Assembly (NCBI GenBank): GCA_022767285.1
Contig: JALENY010000029.1
Coordinates: 1 to 64,000, forward strand
Reading direction: 5' to 3'
Length of the DNA stretch: 64,000 nucleotides
Origin: Lachnospiraceae bacterium
GTDB taxonomy: Bacteria; Bacillota; Clostridia; Lachnospirales; Lachnospiraceae
In this document: positions 1 through 6,678 of the stretch, piece by piece
Layout: each line of letters opens with the position of its first letter
Numbering within the stretch: the stretch's first letter is position 1
Notes under the pieces: model-generated
The model's input: the letters and a program-made list of their open reading frames with translations, nothing else
Told to the model about the DNA's origin: nothing
Databases searched by the model: none
Program-made: the position numbers and the translations under genes

Positions 1-52
1 CGAATTCAAACGCAAAAAACGGAGAAATCAAACATGAAATGGAGGAATTACC

Positions 53-604
53 ATGGCAAAAGATGGTACAAACCGTGGCGGATCTCGCCCCGGTGCAGGC
101 AGAAAACCGAAGGCCGTAGCTGAAAAATATGCTAACGGCAATCCCGGCGGTAGGAAGCTGGCCACCCTCGACTTCGGTTGTGATACCTCGGATTTACAGG
201 GAGCCGAAATGCCCCCGGTCAAGGAGTATCTCAAGGCGAAGCAGAAGGATGGAAGCGTCACCTGCGCCGAAGAAATCTATAAGGAAACCTGGGAATGGCT
301 GCACGAACGCAGATGTGATCAGTTTATTCCCACTCAGCAGATCGAGCAGTATGCCATGTCGGTAGCACGCTGGATCCAGTGCGAAGAAGCAGTATCTGAA
401 TTCGGTTTTCTTGCCAAAAAGCCGACAGGCACAGTAATCTCCTCTCCCTATGTAACGATGGGACGGGAGTACATGAAACAGGCCAACACTGCCTGGTATC
501 AGATATATCAGGTGGTTAAGGAAAACTGTTCTGTGGAGTTTAATGGCCCTACTCCCCAGGACGATGTGATGGAGCGCCTGCTCCGTGCACGCCAGGGCTA
601 CTAA
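53..604 (+). CDS. Phage terminase small subunit, P27 family
   Basis: Protein of 183 residues. Terminase small subunits bind the packaging start site of phage DNA and recruit the large subunit. The N-terminal basic stretch RPGAGRKPK (about residues 12-20) is typical of P27-family small subunits, followed by a mainly helical body and a short basic C-terminus. The start at 53 has a GGAGG ribosome site eight bases upstream. It is followed after 20 bases by the capsid gene, with no large terminase, portal or protease between them, unlike the usual phage order. This suggests a satellite or a reduced packaging module. Family assignment rests on the N-terminal motif and length, and the neighbouring capsid gene supports it. 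Confidence 0.75.
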   Translation: MAKDGTNRGGSRPGAGRKPKAVAEKYANGNPGGRKLATLDFGCDTSDLQGAEMPPVKEYLKAKQKDGSVTCAEEIYKETWEWLHERRCDQFIPTQQIEQYAMSVARWIQCEEAVSEFGFLAKKPTGTVISSPYVTMGREYMKQANTAWYQIYQVVKENCSVEFNGPTPQDDVMERLLRARQGY

Positions 605-624
605 TTTTAAGGAGGACAAATAAT

Positions 625-1635
625 ATGATGAACAACAATGCAGATGCTCTGCAGGCAAGACTGAATCAGCTTGCAGAGGAAATCAGTGGCAAGAAGAAAG
701 AGCCCACTGTGGACGAGATCAAACGTGCAGAAGCCTATGCACATGATTTCTGGGATACCATGTGTACCGGAATGCCGAACGCATCCATGAATATCGGCAG
801 TAAGGGCTCCGGGGCATATACCGTACCGGATACCTTCTCTGATACCCTGGTACAGAAACTGGAAGACGAGAATATCCTTCGTAAGATTTCCAGAATCATT
901 ACCAGCAATTCCAAGAAGGTCATTCCCCTGGTACTCAGCAATGGTTCTGCAAGCTGGGTAGATGAAACCGATTCCTATGCAGACGGTGAGGTGGAATTTG
1001 GGCAGGTGCAGATTGATTTGCATAAGCTGGGAACGATTATCCGTGTATCCGATGAGATGCTTGAGGACAGCGGGTTTGATCTTGAGAAATACATCGCTGA
1101 TACTTTTGCTGAGCGTATCGGTGCCGCTGAAGAGCAGGCTTTCTTTACTGGCGATGGCGTTGCAAAACCGATTGGACTGATCCATCAGGCGCCTGTCGGT
1201 GTGGTTACTGAGGAAGTCGGAAAAATCAGCTTAGATGATATTATTGACCTGATCCATTCAGTTGGTCAGCAGTACCGCTCTCGTGAAAAGTCTGTGCTTG
1301 TCATGTCGAATGGTGCATATCAGCAGCTGAGAAAGATTCAGATCCTGGAAGGCAAGCGTATCTGGGAGAAGAATCTGAGAGATGGAGAACCTTATACGCT
1401 GTTTGGATACAGGGTGTTTGTTTCCAATTGCCTGCCTGATCCTGAACCCGGTAATATCACTGCATTCTTCGGTGATTTCAACTGGTTCTGGATTGCGGAA
1501 CGTGGCAAGCGTATCATCAAGCGTCTGGAGGAACGCTTCGCCGACAGCGGACAGGTTGCCTTCATCACTTCTGAACGCGTGGATGCGGTTCTTGTGCTGC
1601 CGGATGCAGTGAAGTCGCTGAAAATCGCAGAGTAA
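625..1635 (+). CDS. Phage major capsid protein, HK97 fold
   Basis: Protein of 336 residues that would form the icosahedral head shell. The body fits HK97-type coat proteins: an N-terminal helical segment (residues 1-55), then the pattern around GAYTVPDTFSDTLVQKL (about 63-79), a beta-rich region with VDETDSYADGEVEF, the segment AFFTGDGVAKPIGL (about 172-185), and a C-terminal part ending in RFADSGQVAFITSERVDAVLVLP. The N-terminal scaffold-like segment is short compared with classical HK97 coat proteins (about 385 residues). The start is ATG 625 (a second ATG follows at 628) behind AAGGAGG. No head protease is visible beside it. It may build a small satellite capsid, or be a leftover of a prophage. 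Confidence 0.85.
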   Translation: MMNNNADALQARLNQLAEEISGKKKEPTVDEIKRAEAYAHDFWDTMCTGMPNASMNIGSKGSGAYTVPDTFSDTLVQKLEDENILRKISRIITSNSKKVIPLVLSNGSASWVDETDSYADGEVEFGQVQIDLHKLGTIIRVSDEMLEDSGFDLEKYIADTFAERIGAAEEQAFFTGDGVAKPIGLIHQAPVGVVTEEVGKISLDDIIDLIHSVGQQYRSREKSVLVMSNGAYQQLRKIQILEGKRIWEKNLRDGEPYTLFGYRVFVSNCLPDPEPGNITAFFGDFNWFWIAERGKRIIKRLEERFADSGQVAFITSERVDAVLVLPDAVKSLKIAE

Positions 1636-1644
1636 TTCACCTAT

Positions 1645-1669
1645 GAGGGTGAACGGTATGTTCACCCTC
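1645..1669 (+). terminator. Perfect 10-bp hairpin after the capsid gene
   Basis: GAGGGTGAAC and GTTCACCCTC form a perfect 10-base-pair stem around the loop GGTAT, starting nine bases after the capsid stop codon. Only a weak T-rich tail follows (TCTTGAG), so termination may be partial. It separates the structural pair from the excisionase/integrase group. Confidence 0.5.
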
Positions 1670-1723
1670 TCTTGAGAATAGTTTTATCGGAGGGACAGTC
1701 AATTCCCTCAGACAGGAGGCATT

Positions 1724-1942
1724 ATGAATATCATTGAAAACGAAGCAGAAGTCAGACTGCCTGTCAGCGAGAAGTATCTGCTGTCCATCCGTGAGGCAGC
1801 AGCTTACTTCGGCATCGGCATCAAGAAGATGCGTCGACTGGCAGAGGATAACCTTGGCAGATTTGCCGTGTACAGCGGTAATCGTTACCTAATAAATCGC
1901 ACAAAATTCGAGGAATTTATCGAGAAATCTTCTGAGATCTGA
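1724..1942 (+). CDS. Excisionase-like small DNA-binding protein, copy 1
   Basis: Protein of 72 residues with a winged-helix MerR/excisionase-type fold: YLLSIREAAAYFGIG (about 19-33) is the recognition helix region, followed by the wing GNRYLINRTKFEEFI. This is the pattern of Tn916-type Xis proteins, which bend DNA at element ends and push the integrase towards excision. The ribosome site CAGGAGG lies just upstream. It is the first of three related genes in a row, and is clearly closest to copy 2 (shared SIxEAxxYFGIGIKxMRRLAE). Copy number and closeness to the integrase point to directionality control or to regulators derived from Xis. Confidence 0.75.
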   Translation: MNIIENEAEVRLPVSEKYLLSIREAAAYFGIGIKKMRRLAEDNLGRFAVYSGNRYLINRTKFEEFIEKSSEI

Positions 1943-2039
1943 TTTCCTTTATTCTGGCATAAGTAGTTGACTTACTGGGCACGTAGAGCGAATATACGAT
2001 GACCCCAGAGGTCACTACTTTTACCAGGAGGATCACATA

Positions 2040-2282
2040 ATGGAAGAAAACATTGGAGCATGGGGCAGACCTGAAATCACCCCTATCAAGGACAAGTATA
2101 TGCTCTCCATCAAAGAGGCATCGGATTACTTCGGCATCGGCATCAAGCTGATGAGACGGCTTGCCGAGAATCATCTCAGCGAGTTTGCCATCTACCTGGG
2201 TAATCGTTATCTCATCGTCAGACCGAGGTTTGAGGAATATGTACTGGAGCATATGGCAAGCGGAGGAAAGGAGTTCAAATGA
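2040..2282 (+). CDS. Excisionase-like small DNA-binding protein, copy 2
   Basis: Protein of 80 residues, paralogue of the gene before it: YMLSIKEASDYFGIGIKLMRRLAE (quoted in part; about residues 20-43) and the wing LGNRYLIVRPRFEEYV. It has an AGGAGG ribosome site. Its stop overlaps the start of copy 3 by four bases, so the two are probably translationally coupled. A short hairpin, TGACC-CCAGA-GGTCA, lies in the spacer before it (about 2000-2014) and could be a regulator site. Role inferred: recombination directionality factor or transcription regulator of the integrase operon. Confidence 0.75.
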   Translation: MEENIGAWGRPEITPIKDKYMLSIKEASDYFGIGIKLMRRLAENHLSEFAIYLGNRYLIVRPRFEEYVLEHMASGGKEFK

Positions 2283-2524
2283 AGAGACCTATCTTAGCGG
2301 AAAAGGAGACGCTGACTGTGGAAGAAGCCATCAGCCTTTTTAATCTCAGCCGGAGAAAGTTCCGCAGGCTGATCGAATCCACAGAGCCGTGCTTCATGGC
2401 ACTCTACGGCAGCAGACGGCTCGTCATCCGCACAGAACTTGAGCGGTGGCTGAAGCACCATCCGGCAGAAAAGGAGGAATTGAAGAATGGCACGTACAGG
2501 AAGACCGCCGACACGAAGGGATAA
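2279..2524 (+). CDS. Excisionase-like small DNA-binding protein, copy 3
   Basis: Protein of 81 residues, more diverged than copies 1 and 2: LTVEEAISLFNLSRRKFRRLIE (in part, about residues 12-32) as the helix-turn-helix, and YGSRRLVIRTELERWL as the wing. It starts inside the end of copy 2 (four-base overlap) and its last 38 bases overlap the integrase gene in another frame. This is the layout usual for Xis-Int pairs of Tn916-type elements, making this copy the best candidate for the true excisionase of the integrase that follows. Confidence 0.75.
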   Translation: MKRPILAEKETLTVEEAISLFNLSRRKFRRLIESTEPCFMALYGSRRLVIRTELERWLKHHPAEKEELKNGTYRKTADTKG

Positions 2525-3770
2525 GAAAAACAGGGTTCTCCGCCGTGGGGAATCTGTCAGAGCAGACGGGCAGTATCAGTTCAAATATCATGTGAACGGT
2601 AAACCGAAGTTCGTTTACAGCTGGAGACTCGAGCCGACTGACAAACTGCCACAGGGCAAGAAGCCATGCCTTTCCCTCCGGGAACTGGAGAAGCAGATAG
2701 GCTACGATCTGGATACACTGGCAGACCCAACGAGGAAGAGCATGAGGGTGTGTGACCTTGTGGAACGCTACCTCACCACCAAGGTGAACGCAGTGAAGCC
2801 TACCACCCGGAGCAATTATAAGTTCGTACAGAACATTTTGGCTGAGCATGAATTTGGCAGCAGAAAGATTGGGGATGTGAAGACTTCCGATGCGAAGCTG
2901 TTCCTTATCGGCTTACAGGCTGACGGCAGGAGGTACAGCACTGTGAAGACCATACGAGGTGTTCTTCGCCCAGCATTTCAGATGGCGGTGGACGATGATA
3001 TCCTTGTGAAGAACCCCTTCGGCTTTGAACTTGCCGGAGTGGTGGTGAATGACACAGTTACCCGTGAGGCAATCACAAAAGACCAGATGAGGAAGTTCCT
3101 CAAGTTCTGCAGGGACGATAATATATACTGCAAGTACTACGAAGCCTTTTACATCCTCTTCCACACGGGCATGAGAATATCAGAATTCTGTGGGCTTACC
3201 ATCAAGGACATCGACCTTGAGCACAACATCATCAACATCGACCATCAGCTTCAGCGGTTATCCGATATGACCTATCTTATCCAGAGTACCAAGACCAATG
3301 CCGGAACGAGGAAACTTCCTATTACAGAAGATGTGGCGTACTGTTTCAGGGCAATCCTGGAAGACAGACCTACGCCTAAGGTAGAACAGTTCGTGGACGG
3401 GTATTCCGGTTTCCTTTACCTGGACAAGGACGGCTTGCCGGAAGTAGCACTGCACTGGGAACACAGATTCCGTCATGCAGTGAACAGATACAACGAGATC
3501 TACAAAGTGCAGATGCCCAAAATCACTCCTCACATCTGCAGACACACTTATTGCTCCAATATGGCAAAAGCCGGAATGAATCCAAAGACCCTGCAGTACC
3601 TCATGGGACATTCGGACATCGGTGTTACCATGAATACTTACACTCACCTCGGCTTAGAAGATGCCAAGGAGGAGATGATTCGCATGGAGGAACTGAACGC
3701 TGCGAGAGCGGAGCTGAACAAGACCACTGGCGAAAAGCCTGTCACCCAGAAGATGTTTCGGGCAATTTAA
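2487..3770 (+). CDS. Site-specific tyrosine integrase, Tn916 type
   Basis: Protein of 427 residues catalysing strand exchange between element and chromosomal att sites. The N-terminus (residues 10-50, RRDKKNRVLRRGES... GQYQFKY) resembles the arm-binding domain of Tn916 Int; a SAM-like core-binding domain follows (about 85-185). All catalytic residues are visible: R230 (HTGMRISE), K269 (STKT), H349 and R352 (HICRHTY), H375 (LMGHSDI) and the nucleophile Y385 (MNTYTHL). The gene therefore looks intact. It overlaps the third excisionase gene by 38 bases, and its ribosome site (GGAGG) is inside that gene. The likely target is the 5' end of the tyrosine-phosphatase gene (see att sites at 4863 and 7921). 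Confidence 0.93.
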   Translation: MARTGRPPTRRDKKNRVLRRGESVRADGQYQFKYHVNGKPKFVYSWRLEPTDKLPQGKKPCLSLRELEKQIGYDLDTLADPTRKSMRVCDLVERYLTTKVNAVKPTTRSNYKFVQNILAEHEFGSRKIGDVKTSDAKLFLIGLQADGRRYSTVKTIRGVLRPAFQMAVDDDILVKNPFGFELAGVVVNDTVTREAITKDQMRKFLKFCRDDNIYCKYYEAFYILFHTGMRISEFCGLTIKDIDLEHNIINIDHQLQRLSDMTYLIQSTKTNAGTRKLPITEDVAYCFRAILEDRPTPKVEQFVDGYSGFLYLDKDGLPEVALHWEHRFRHAVNRYNEIYKVQMPKITPHICRHTYCSNMAKAGMNPKTLQYLMGHSDIGVTMNTYTHLGLEDAKEEMIRMEELNAARAELNKTTGEKPVTQKMFRAI

Positions 3771-3892
3771 TATGGAAGAAAATCAGAGAACGCTCTGCTG
3801 ACTGTAGTGGTTGGCAGGGCGTTTTGCTGTGGCGAGATATTGACGGATGTGGTAAAATGATATGGATTATTGTGGATAAGAGGTTTGCGAAA

Positions 3893-4666
3893 ATGGATAA
3901 AATAGACTATATAGAAGGACATGTTGCATTTATTGATATTCTTGGCTTTAGCAACTTGGTTTTAGATAAAGATAATGCAGATAAAGTAAAAGATGTAACA
4001 GAGTTTGTCGGTAAGTTTCAGTATTTCTTTAATAGTTCACCTAAACTCAGAACGAAAGTTGCTTTTTTCTCTGATAGTATTGTACTAACTACAGACGATA
4101 CATCTGATTTAGGAATGCTCTTTTTGGCAATATGGATTGCAGAAAGCTATCTATATTCAAAAACAGGGCTTCTTTTTAGAGGAGGAATCTCAAGGGGACT
4201 TTTCTATCATAATGAGGCTATTGCGTTTGGACCAGCAATCATTAACTCATACAGGTTAGAAAACCAAGCAAATTACAGTAGAATTATTATCCAGGATGAA
4301 ATAGTCAATGGTTTACCTGAAATTCCAGCTTCAATTTTTAAGGATATTGATGGGAAATATTGTTTTAATCCATGCGCAATCGGAATGTTAAGGAATACGC
4401 CGGATAGTACTGAGCCAACAAAAGAACAATTCTTAAAAAGCTTTGAAGAAGAACGAGAATTTGTTTTAAAGGTTATAATGGACAACCTGCATACCCCCGT
4501 CTCTGATAAGTATCTGTGGAGAATGAGAGCATTCAATATGATGTGTGAATTGATACCTGATACTTTTAAAGCTTATAACATCGAATTGAATGATGATGAA
4601 TTATCTGAGTTGAATAAGAAAAAAATCTCTTTGGACAACTTCTGGGATTTAAGAGTTTATGAATAA
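3893..4666 (+). CDS. Class III nucleotidyl-cyclase-like protein, element cargo
   Basis: Protein of 257 residues from ATG 3893 (AGAGG nine bases upstream); the frame stays open further upstream but overlaps the integrase. No signal or membrane segment. The first 130 residues follow the class III cyclase core: HVAFIDILGFSNLV with candidate metal ligand D15; FFSDSIVL with candidate metal ligand D61; RGGISRG (96-102); and GPAIINSYRLENQANYSR (113-130), which occupies the place of the transition-state Asn/Arg segment. The C-terminal half is helical and unrecognised. Known: such stand-alone cyclase-like proteins occur in defence cassettes, including Pycsar. Inference: cargo between the integrase and the element end, possibly anti-phage signalling. 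No cyclic-nucleotide-binding effector is seen next to it. Base use is more AT-rich than that of the integrase. Confidence 0.6.
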   Translation: MDKIDYIEGHVAFIDILGFSNLVLDKDNADKVKDVTEFVGKFQYFFNSSPKLRTKVAFFSDSIVLTTDDTSDLGMLFLAIWIAESYLYSKTGLLFRGGISRGLFYHNEAIAFGPAIINSYRLENQANYSRIIIQDEIVNGLPEIPASIFKDIDGKYCFNPCAIGMLRNTPDSTEPTKEQFLKSFEEEREFVLKVIMDNLHTPVSDKYLWRMRAFNMMCELIPDTFKAYNIELNDDELSELNKKKISLDNFWDLRVYE

Positions 4667-4844
4667 TAGTAGTATTTGCACCCCCTGTTTACTACGGTTC
4701 TACTACTACAGCTTGCTTCAACTTGCACTATTTTGCCCAGTTCCGGCAAAACTGTGACAGAAAAACAGAAAATACACAAGGAAAATGATGCCGTATATCG
4801 GTGCAAATCGGTGCAGAATACGGCATTTGAGGAGTTATACAGAA

Positions 4845-4898
4845 ATGATTAAAGTTTTATTTATTTGCCACGGCAAATCGCTCGGCAAATATGCATAG
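4845..4898 (+). pseudogene. 5' fragment of a low-molecular-weight phosphatase gene with its own ribosome site
   Basis: ATG 4845 opens a 17-codon frame, MIKVLFICHGKSLGKYA, whose first ten residues parallel MIRVLFCCHG at the start of the intact gene at 7901. Similarity stops after the shared core TTGCCACGGCAA. A ribosome site (GAGGAG) precedes it. It is the element-supplied gene start left behind when a second unit came to lie between it and the rest of the gene. Confidence 0.75.
4863..4878 (+). repeat. att core copy 1 (junction of unit A and unit B)
   Basis: ATTTGCCACGGCAAAT is a perfect inverted repeat with 7-base arms around the central AC. Its inner 12 bases (4865-4876) recur exactly at 7921-7932. 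Size and symmetry fit a tyrosine-recombinase core site. The exact crossover position is not determined. Confidence 0.65.
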
Positions 4899-5213
4899 AC
4901 AACGCAAATCGTGTCAAAACGATGCAAATCGCGGCAGTGGAAATGGTGTTTACACCGTTTCTACTACGATTCAATTACAGCCTGTGCTATGGCATCGTAA
5001 AGTCGGGGGCGAATTGCGACAAAACGTGGCAATTAAGGGATAATAATTATGAATGTAAAAAATAATGTTTGTTTGCTATGTGGGTATCTTCAGCTTTTGT
5101 ATGGAGGATTGTAGTGGGATAAATTTACAAAGTAGGTGTTGATCCTGGTGTCAGGTTTTAAGTATTGTAGTTTTGGGTTGGAATGTTTCTTTGACGGATT
5201 CTACTGCATGAAA

Positions 5214-5244
5214 TTGCGACAACTCGCAAAAATTTTCATTAGAA
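5214..5244 (+). repeat. 31-base direct repeat upstream of the ATPase promoter, copy 1
   Basis: It starts with the palindrome TTGCGA-CAAC-TCGCAA and ends in TTAGAA. The second copy is 75 bases downstream with two mismatches. It ends one base before the -35 element at 5246. The placement suggests an operator. Confidence 0.65.
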
Positions 5245-5245
5245 G

Positions 5246-5274
5246 TTGTAAAATCAATCCGGACGGGGTATAAT
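5246..5274 (+). promoter_or_regulatory. Promoter of the AAA/DUF4143 ATPase gene
   Basis: TTGTAA (5246-5251), a spacing of 17 bases, then TATAAT (5269-5274). The transcript would start near 5281, just before repeat copy 2, so both repeat copies flank the promoter. Confidence 0.65.
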
Positions 5275-5288
5275 ACTAATGAAGAATT

Positions 5289-5319
5289 TTGCGACAACTC
5301 GCAAAAACTTTCAGTAGAA
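5289..5319 (+). repeat. 31-base direct repeat downstream of the promoter, copy 2
   Basis: Same 31 bases as at 5214 with two changes, again opening with TTGCGA-CAAC-TCGCAA. It lies in the untranslated leader, 14 bases before the start codon. The repeat is in frame with the ATPase gene and would read LRQLAKTFS if translated, but the ribosome site favours ATG 5334. Confidence 0.65.
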
Positions 5320-5333
5320 AGAAGGATCATGAT

Positions 5334-6587
5334 ATGGAAATTAAGAGAGACATCTATTTGAATAAGCTTATCAGTAAGCAACACAATGGACTTATAAAGG
5401 TGGTAACTGGCATCCGACGCTGTGGAAAGTCCTACTTGCTGTTCAATTTGTTTAAGGATCATTTGTTGGCAGAAGGAACGGATGAACAGCATATTATAGA
5501 AATTGCGTTTGACTCCTTTGAGAATAAGCGTTTTCGTGATCCAGAAGTTCTGTATCCCTATCTCAAGGAGCAGATTAAAGATGATGAAATGTACTATGTG
5601 CTGCTGGACGAGGTGCAGCTTTTGGAAGAGTTTGAATCGGTATTAAACAGCCTGATCCGTATGAAAAATGTGGATGTATATGTGACAGGAAGCAATGCCC
5701 GGTTTTTGTCTAAGGATGTGATTACTGAATTTCGGGGACGGGGAGATGAAGTTCATATGCATACTCTCAGTTTTGCTGAATTTATGTCTGTTTATTCGGG
5801 TACGAAACAGGACGGCTGGAATGAATATATGCTTTACGGCGGACTGCCACCTATCATGAACATTTCAAGTCCGGAGGAAAAGATTAATTTCCTCAAGTCG
5901 CTGTTTGAGGAGACCTATATTTCGGATATTGTAGGCAGACATAATGTACGCAACCGGGCAGAATTGGAGGAACTTCTGAATATTCTCTCATCTGCTATCG
6001 GCTCGCTTACAAACCCTACAAAGTTGTCGGCTACCTTCAAAAGTGTCAAGCAGAAAACCATCAGCAACACCACCATCAAAAGATATATCGACTATCTTTG
6101 TGATTCCTTCCTGATTGACAGCGCTGTCCGATATGACATTAAGGGTAAGAAATATATCGACACACCGGTCAAATATTACTTTACCGATTTGGGATTGCGC
6201 AATGCCCGTCTCAATTTCCGTCAGCTGGAAGAAACTCATACTATGGAGAATATCATTTTCAATGAGCTGAAGATACGAGGCTTCAATGTGGATGTGGGCG
6301 TTATCATTCTGAATAAAACCAATGAGAAGGGTCACGGAATTCGCAGGCAGTTGGAAATAGATTTTGTCTGCAACAAAGGCTCTAAGCGTTACTATATCCA
6401 GTCTGCCTATGCGATTCCTGATCAGGCAAAGATGGAACAAGAGCAGCGCTCCTTGATGCTGACTGGTGATTTCTTCAAGAAGATCATCATCACGAAAGAT
6501 GCACCTGCACCGTATTACAATGATGATGGGGTGCTGGTTATGAGTGTCTATGATTTCCTGCTGAATGAGGGCAGTCTGGATAACTGA
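5334..6587 (+). CDS. AAA-family ATPase with C-terminal DUF4143 domain
   Basis: Protein of 417 residues. An N-terminal AAA_14-type ATPase domain shows Walker A GIRRCGKS (26-33), Walker B YYVLLDEVQ (about 87-95) and a sensor-like VYVTGSNARFL. The C-terminal half contains the DUF4143 region (winged helix plus a nuclease-like fold: DTPVKYYFTDLGLRNARLNF, then ENIIFNELKIRGFNVDVG and QLEIDFVCNK). Start ATG 5334 has GAAGGA upstream. The cellular role of this very common family is unknown; it is frequent in accessory DNA, and roles in toxin-antitoxin-like or defence modules are only conjecture. It is transcribed from its own repeat-flanked promoter and lies in a recombinase-less cargo unit with the HEPN-like gene behind it. 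Confidence 0.85.
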   Translation: MEIKRDIYLNKLISKQHNGLIKVVTGIRRCGKSYLLFNLFKDHLLAEGTDEQHIIEIAFDSFENKRFRDPEVLYPYLKEQIKDDEMYYVLLDEVQLLEEFESVLNSLIRMKNVDVYVTGSNARFLSKDVITEFRGRGDEVHMHTLSFAEFMSVYSGTKQDGWNEYMLYGGLPPIMNISSPEEKINFLKSLFEETYISDIVGRHNVRNRAELEELLNILSSAIGSLTNPTKLSATFKSVKQKTISNTTIKRYIDYLCDSFLIDSAVRYDIKGKKYIDTPVKYYFTDLGLRNARLNFRQLEETHTMENIIFNELKIRGFNVDVGVIILNKTNEKGHGIRRQLEIDFVCNKGSKRYYIQSAYAIPDQAKMEQEQRSLMLTGDFFKKIIITKDAPAPYYNDDGVLVMSVYDFLLNEGSLDN

Positions 6588-6678
6588 TTGATGAGAAAAC
6601 GGAAAATTATAGTTGGTAAAACAGAGTAGAATGCGGTTTCCCGGTAGGATTTGCATTTATGATAAAGAGAGGATATGC

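Larger units (their letters stand above)
1..4876 (+). mobile_element. Right-hand part of an integrated satellite/IME-like element (unit A), left end outside window
   Basis: Seen: phage terminase small subunit, HK97-type capsid, three excisionase-like genes, a tyrosine integrase and a cyclase-like cargo gene, all on the + strand. The unit ends at a 16-base inverted repeat inside a 17-codon copy of the start of a protein-tyrosine-phosphatase gene. Known: tyrosine integrases of the Tn916 type sit near one end of their element, next to the excisionase. Inference: this is the integrase end of a phage satellite or mobilisable element inserted at the 5' end of the phosphatase gene at 7901. The left end, and any portal, large terminase or replication genes, lie before base 1. 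The right boundary is placed at the att core with an error of a few bases. Confidence 0.7.
4803..4931 (+). repeat. Four direct copies of GCAAATCG around the element end
   Basis: The octamer GCAAATCG occurs at 4803, 4873, 4904 and 4924 on the + strand. One copy is part of the att core and the others flank it. Such clustered short repeats beside a core site are what arm-type integrase or excisionase binding sites look like. That function is inference. Confidence 0.45.

Noticed and set aside
3551-3892. N-terminal extension of the cyclase-like gene
   Set aside because: Overlaps the integrase in another frame and lacks a ribosome site; ATG 3893 has one.
4865-5065. 66-codon open frame at the unit junction
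   Set aside because: Covers the att core and GCAAATCG repeats; starts with TTG without a ribosome site and resembles nothing.
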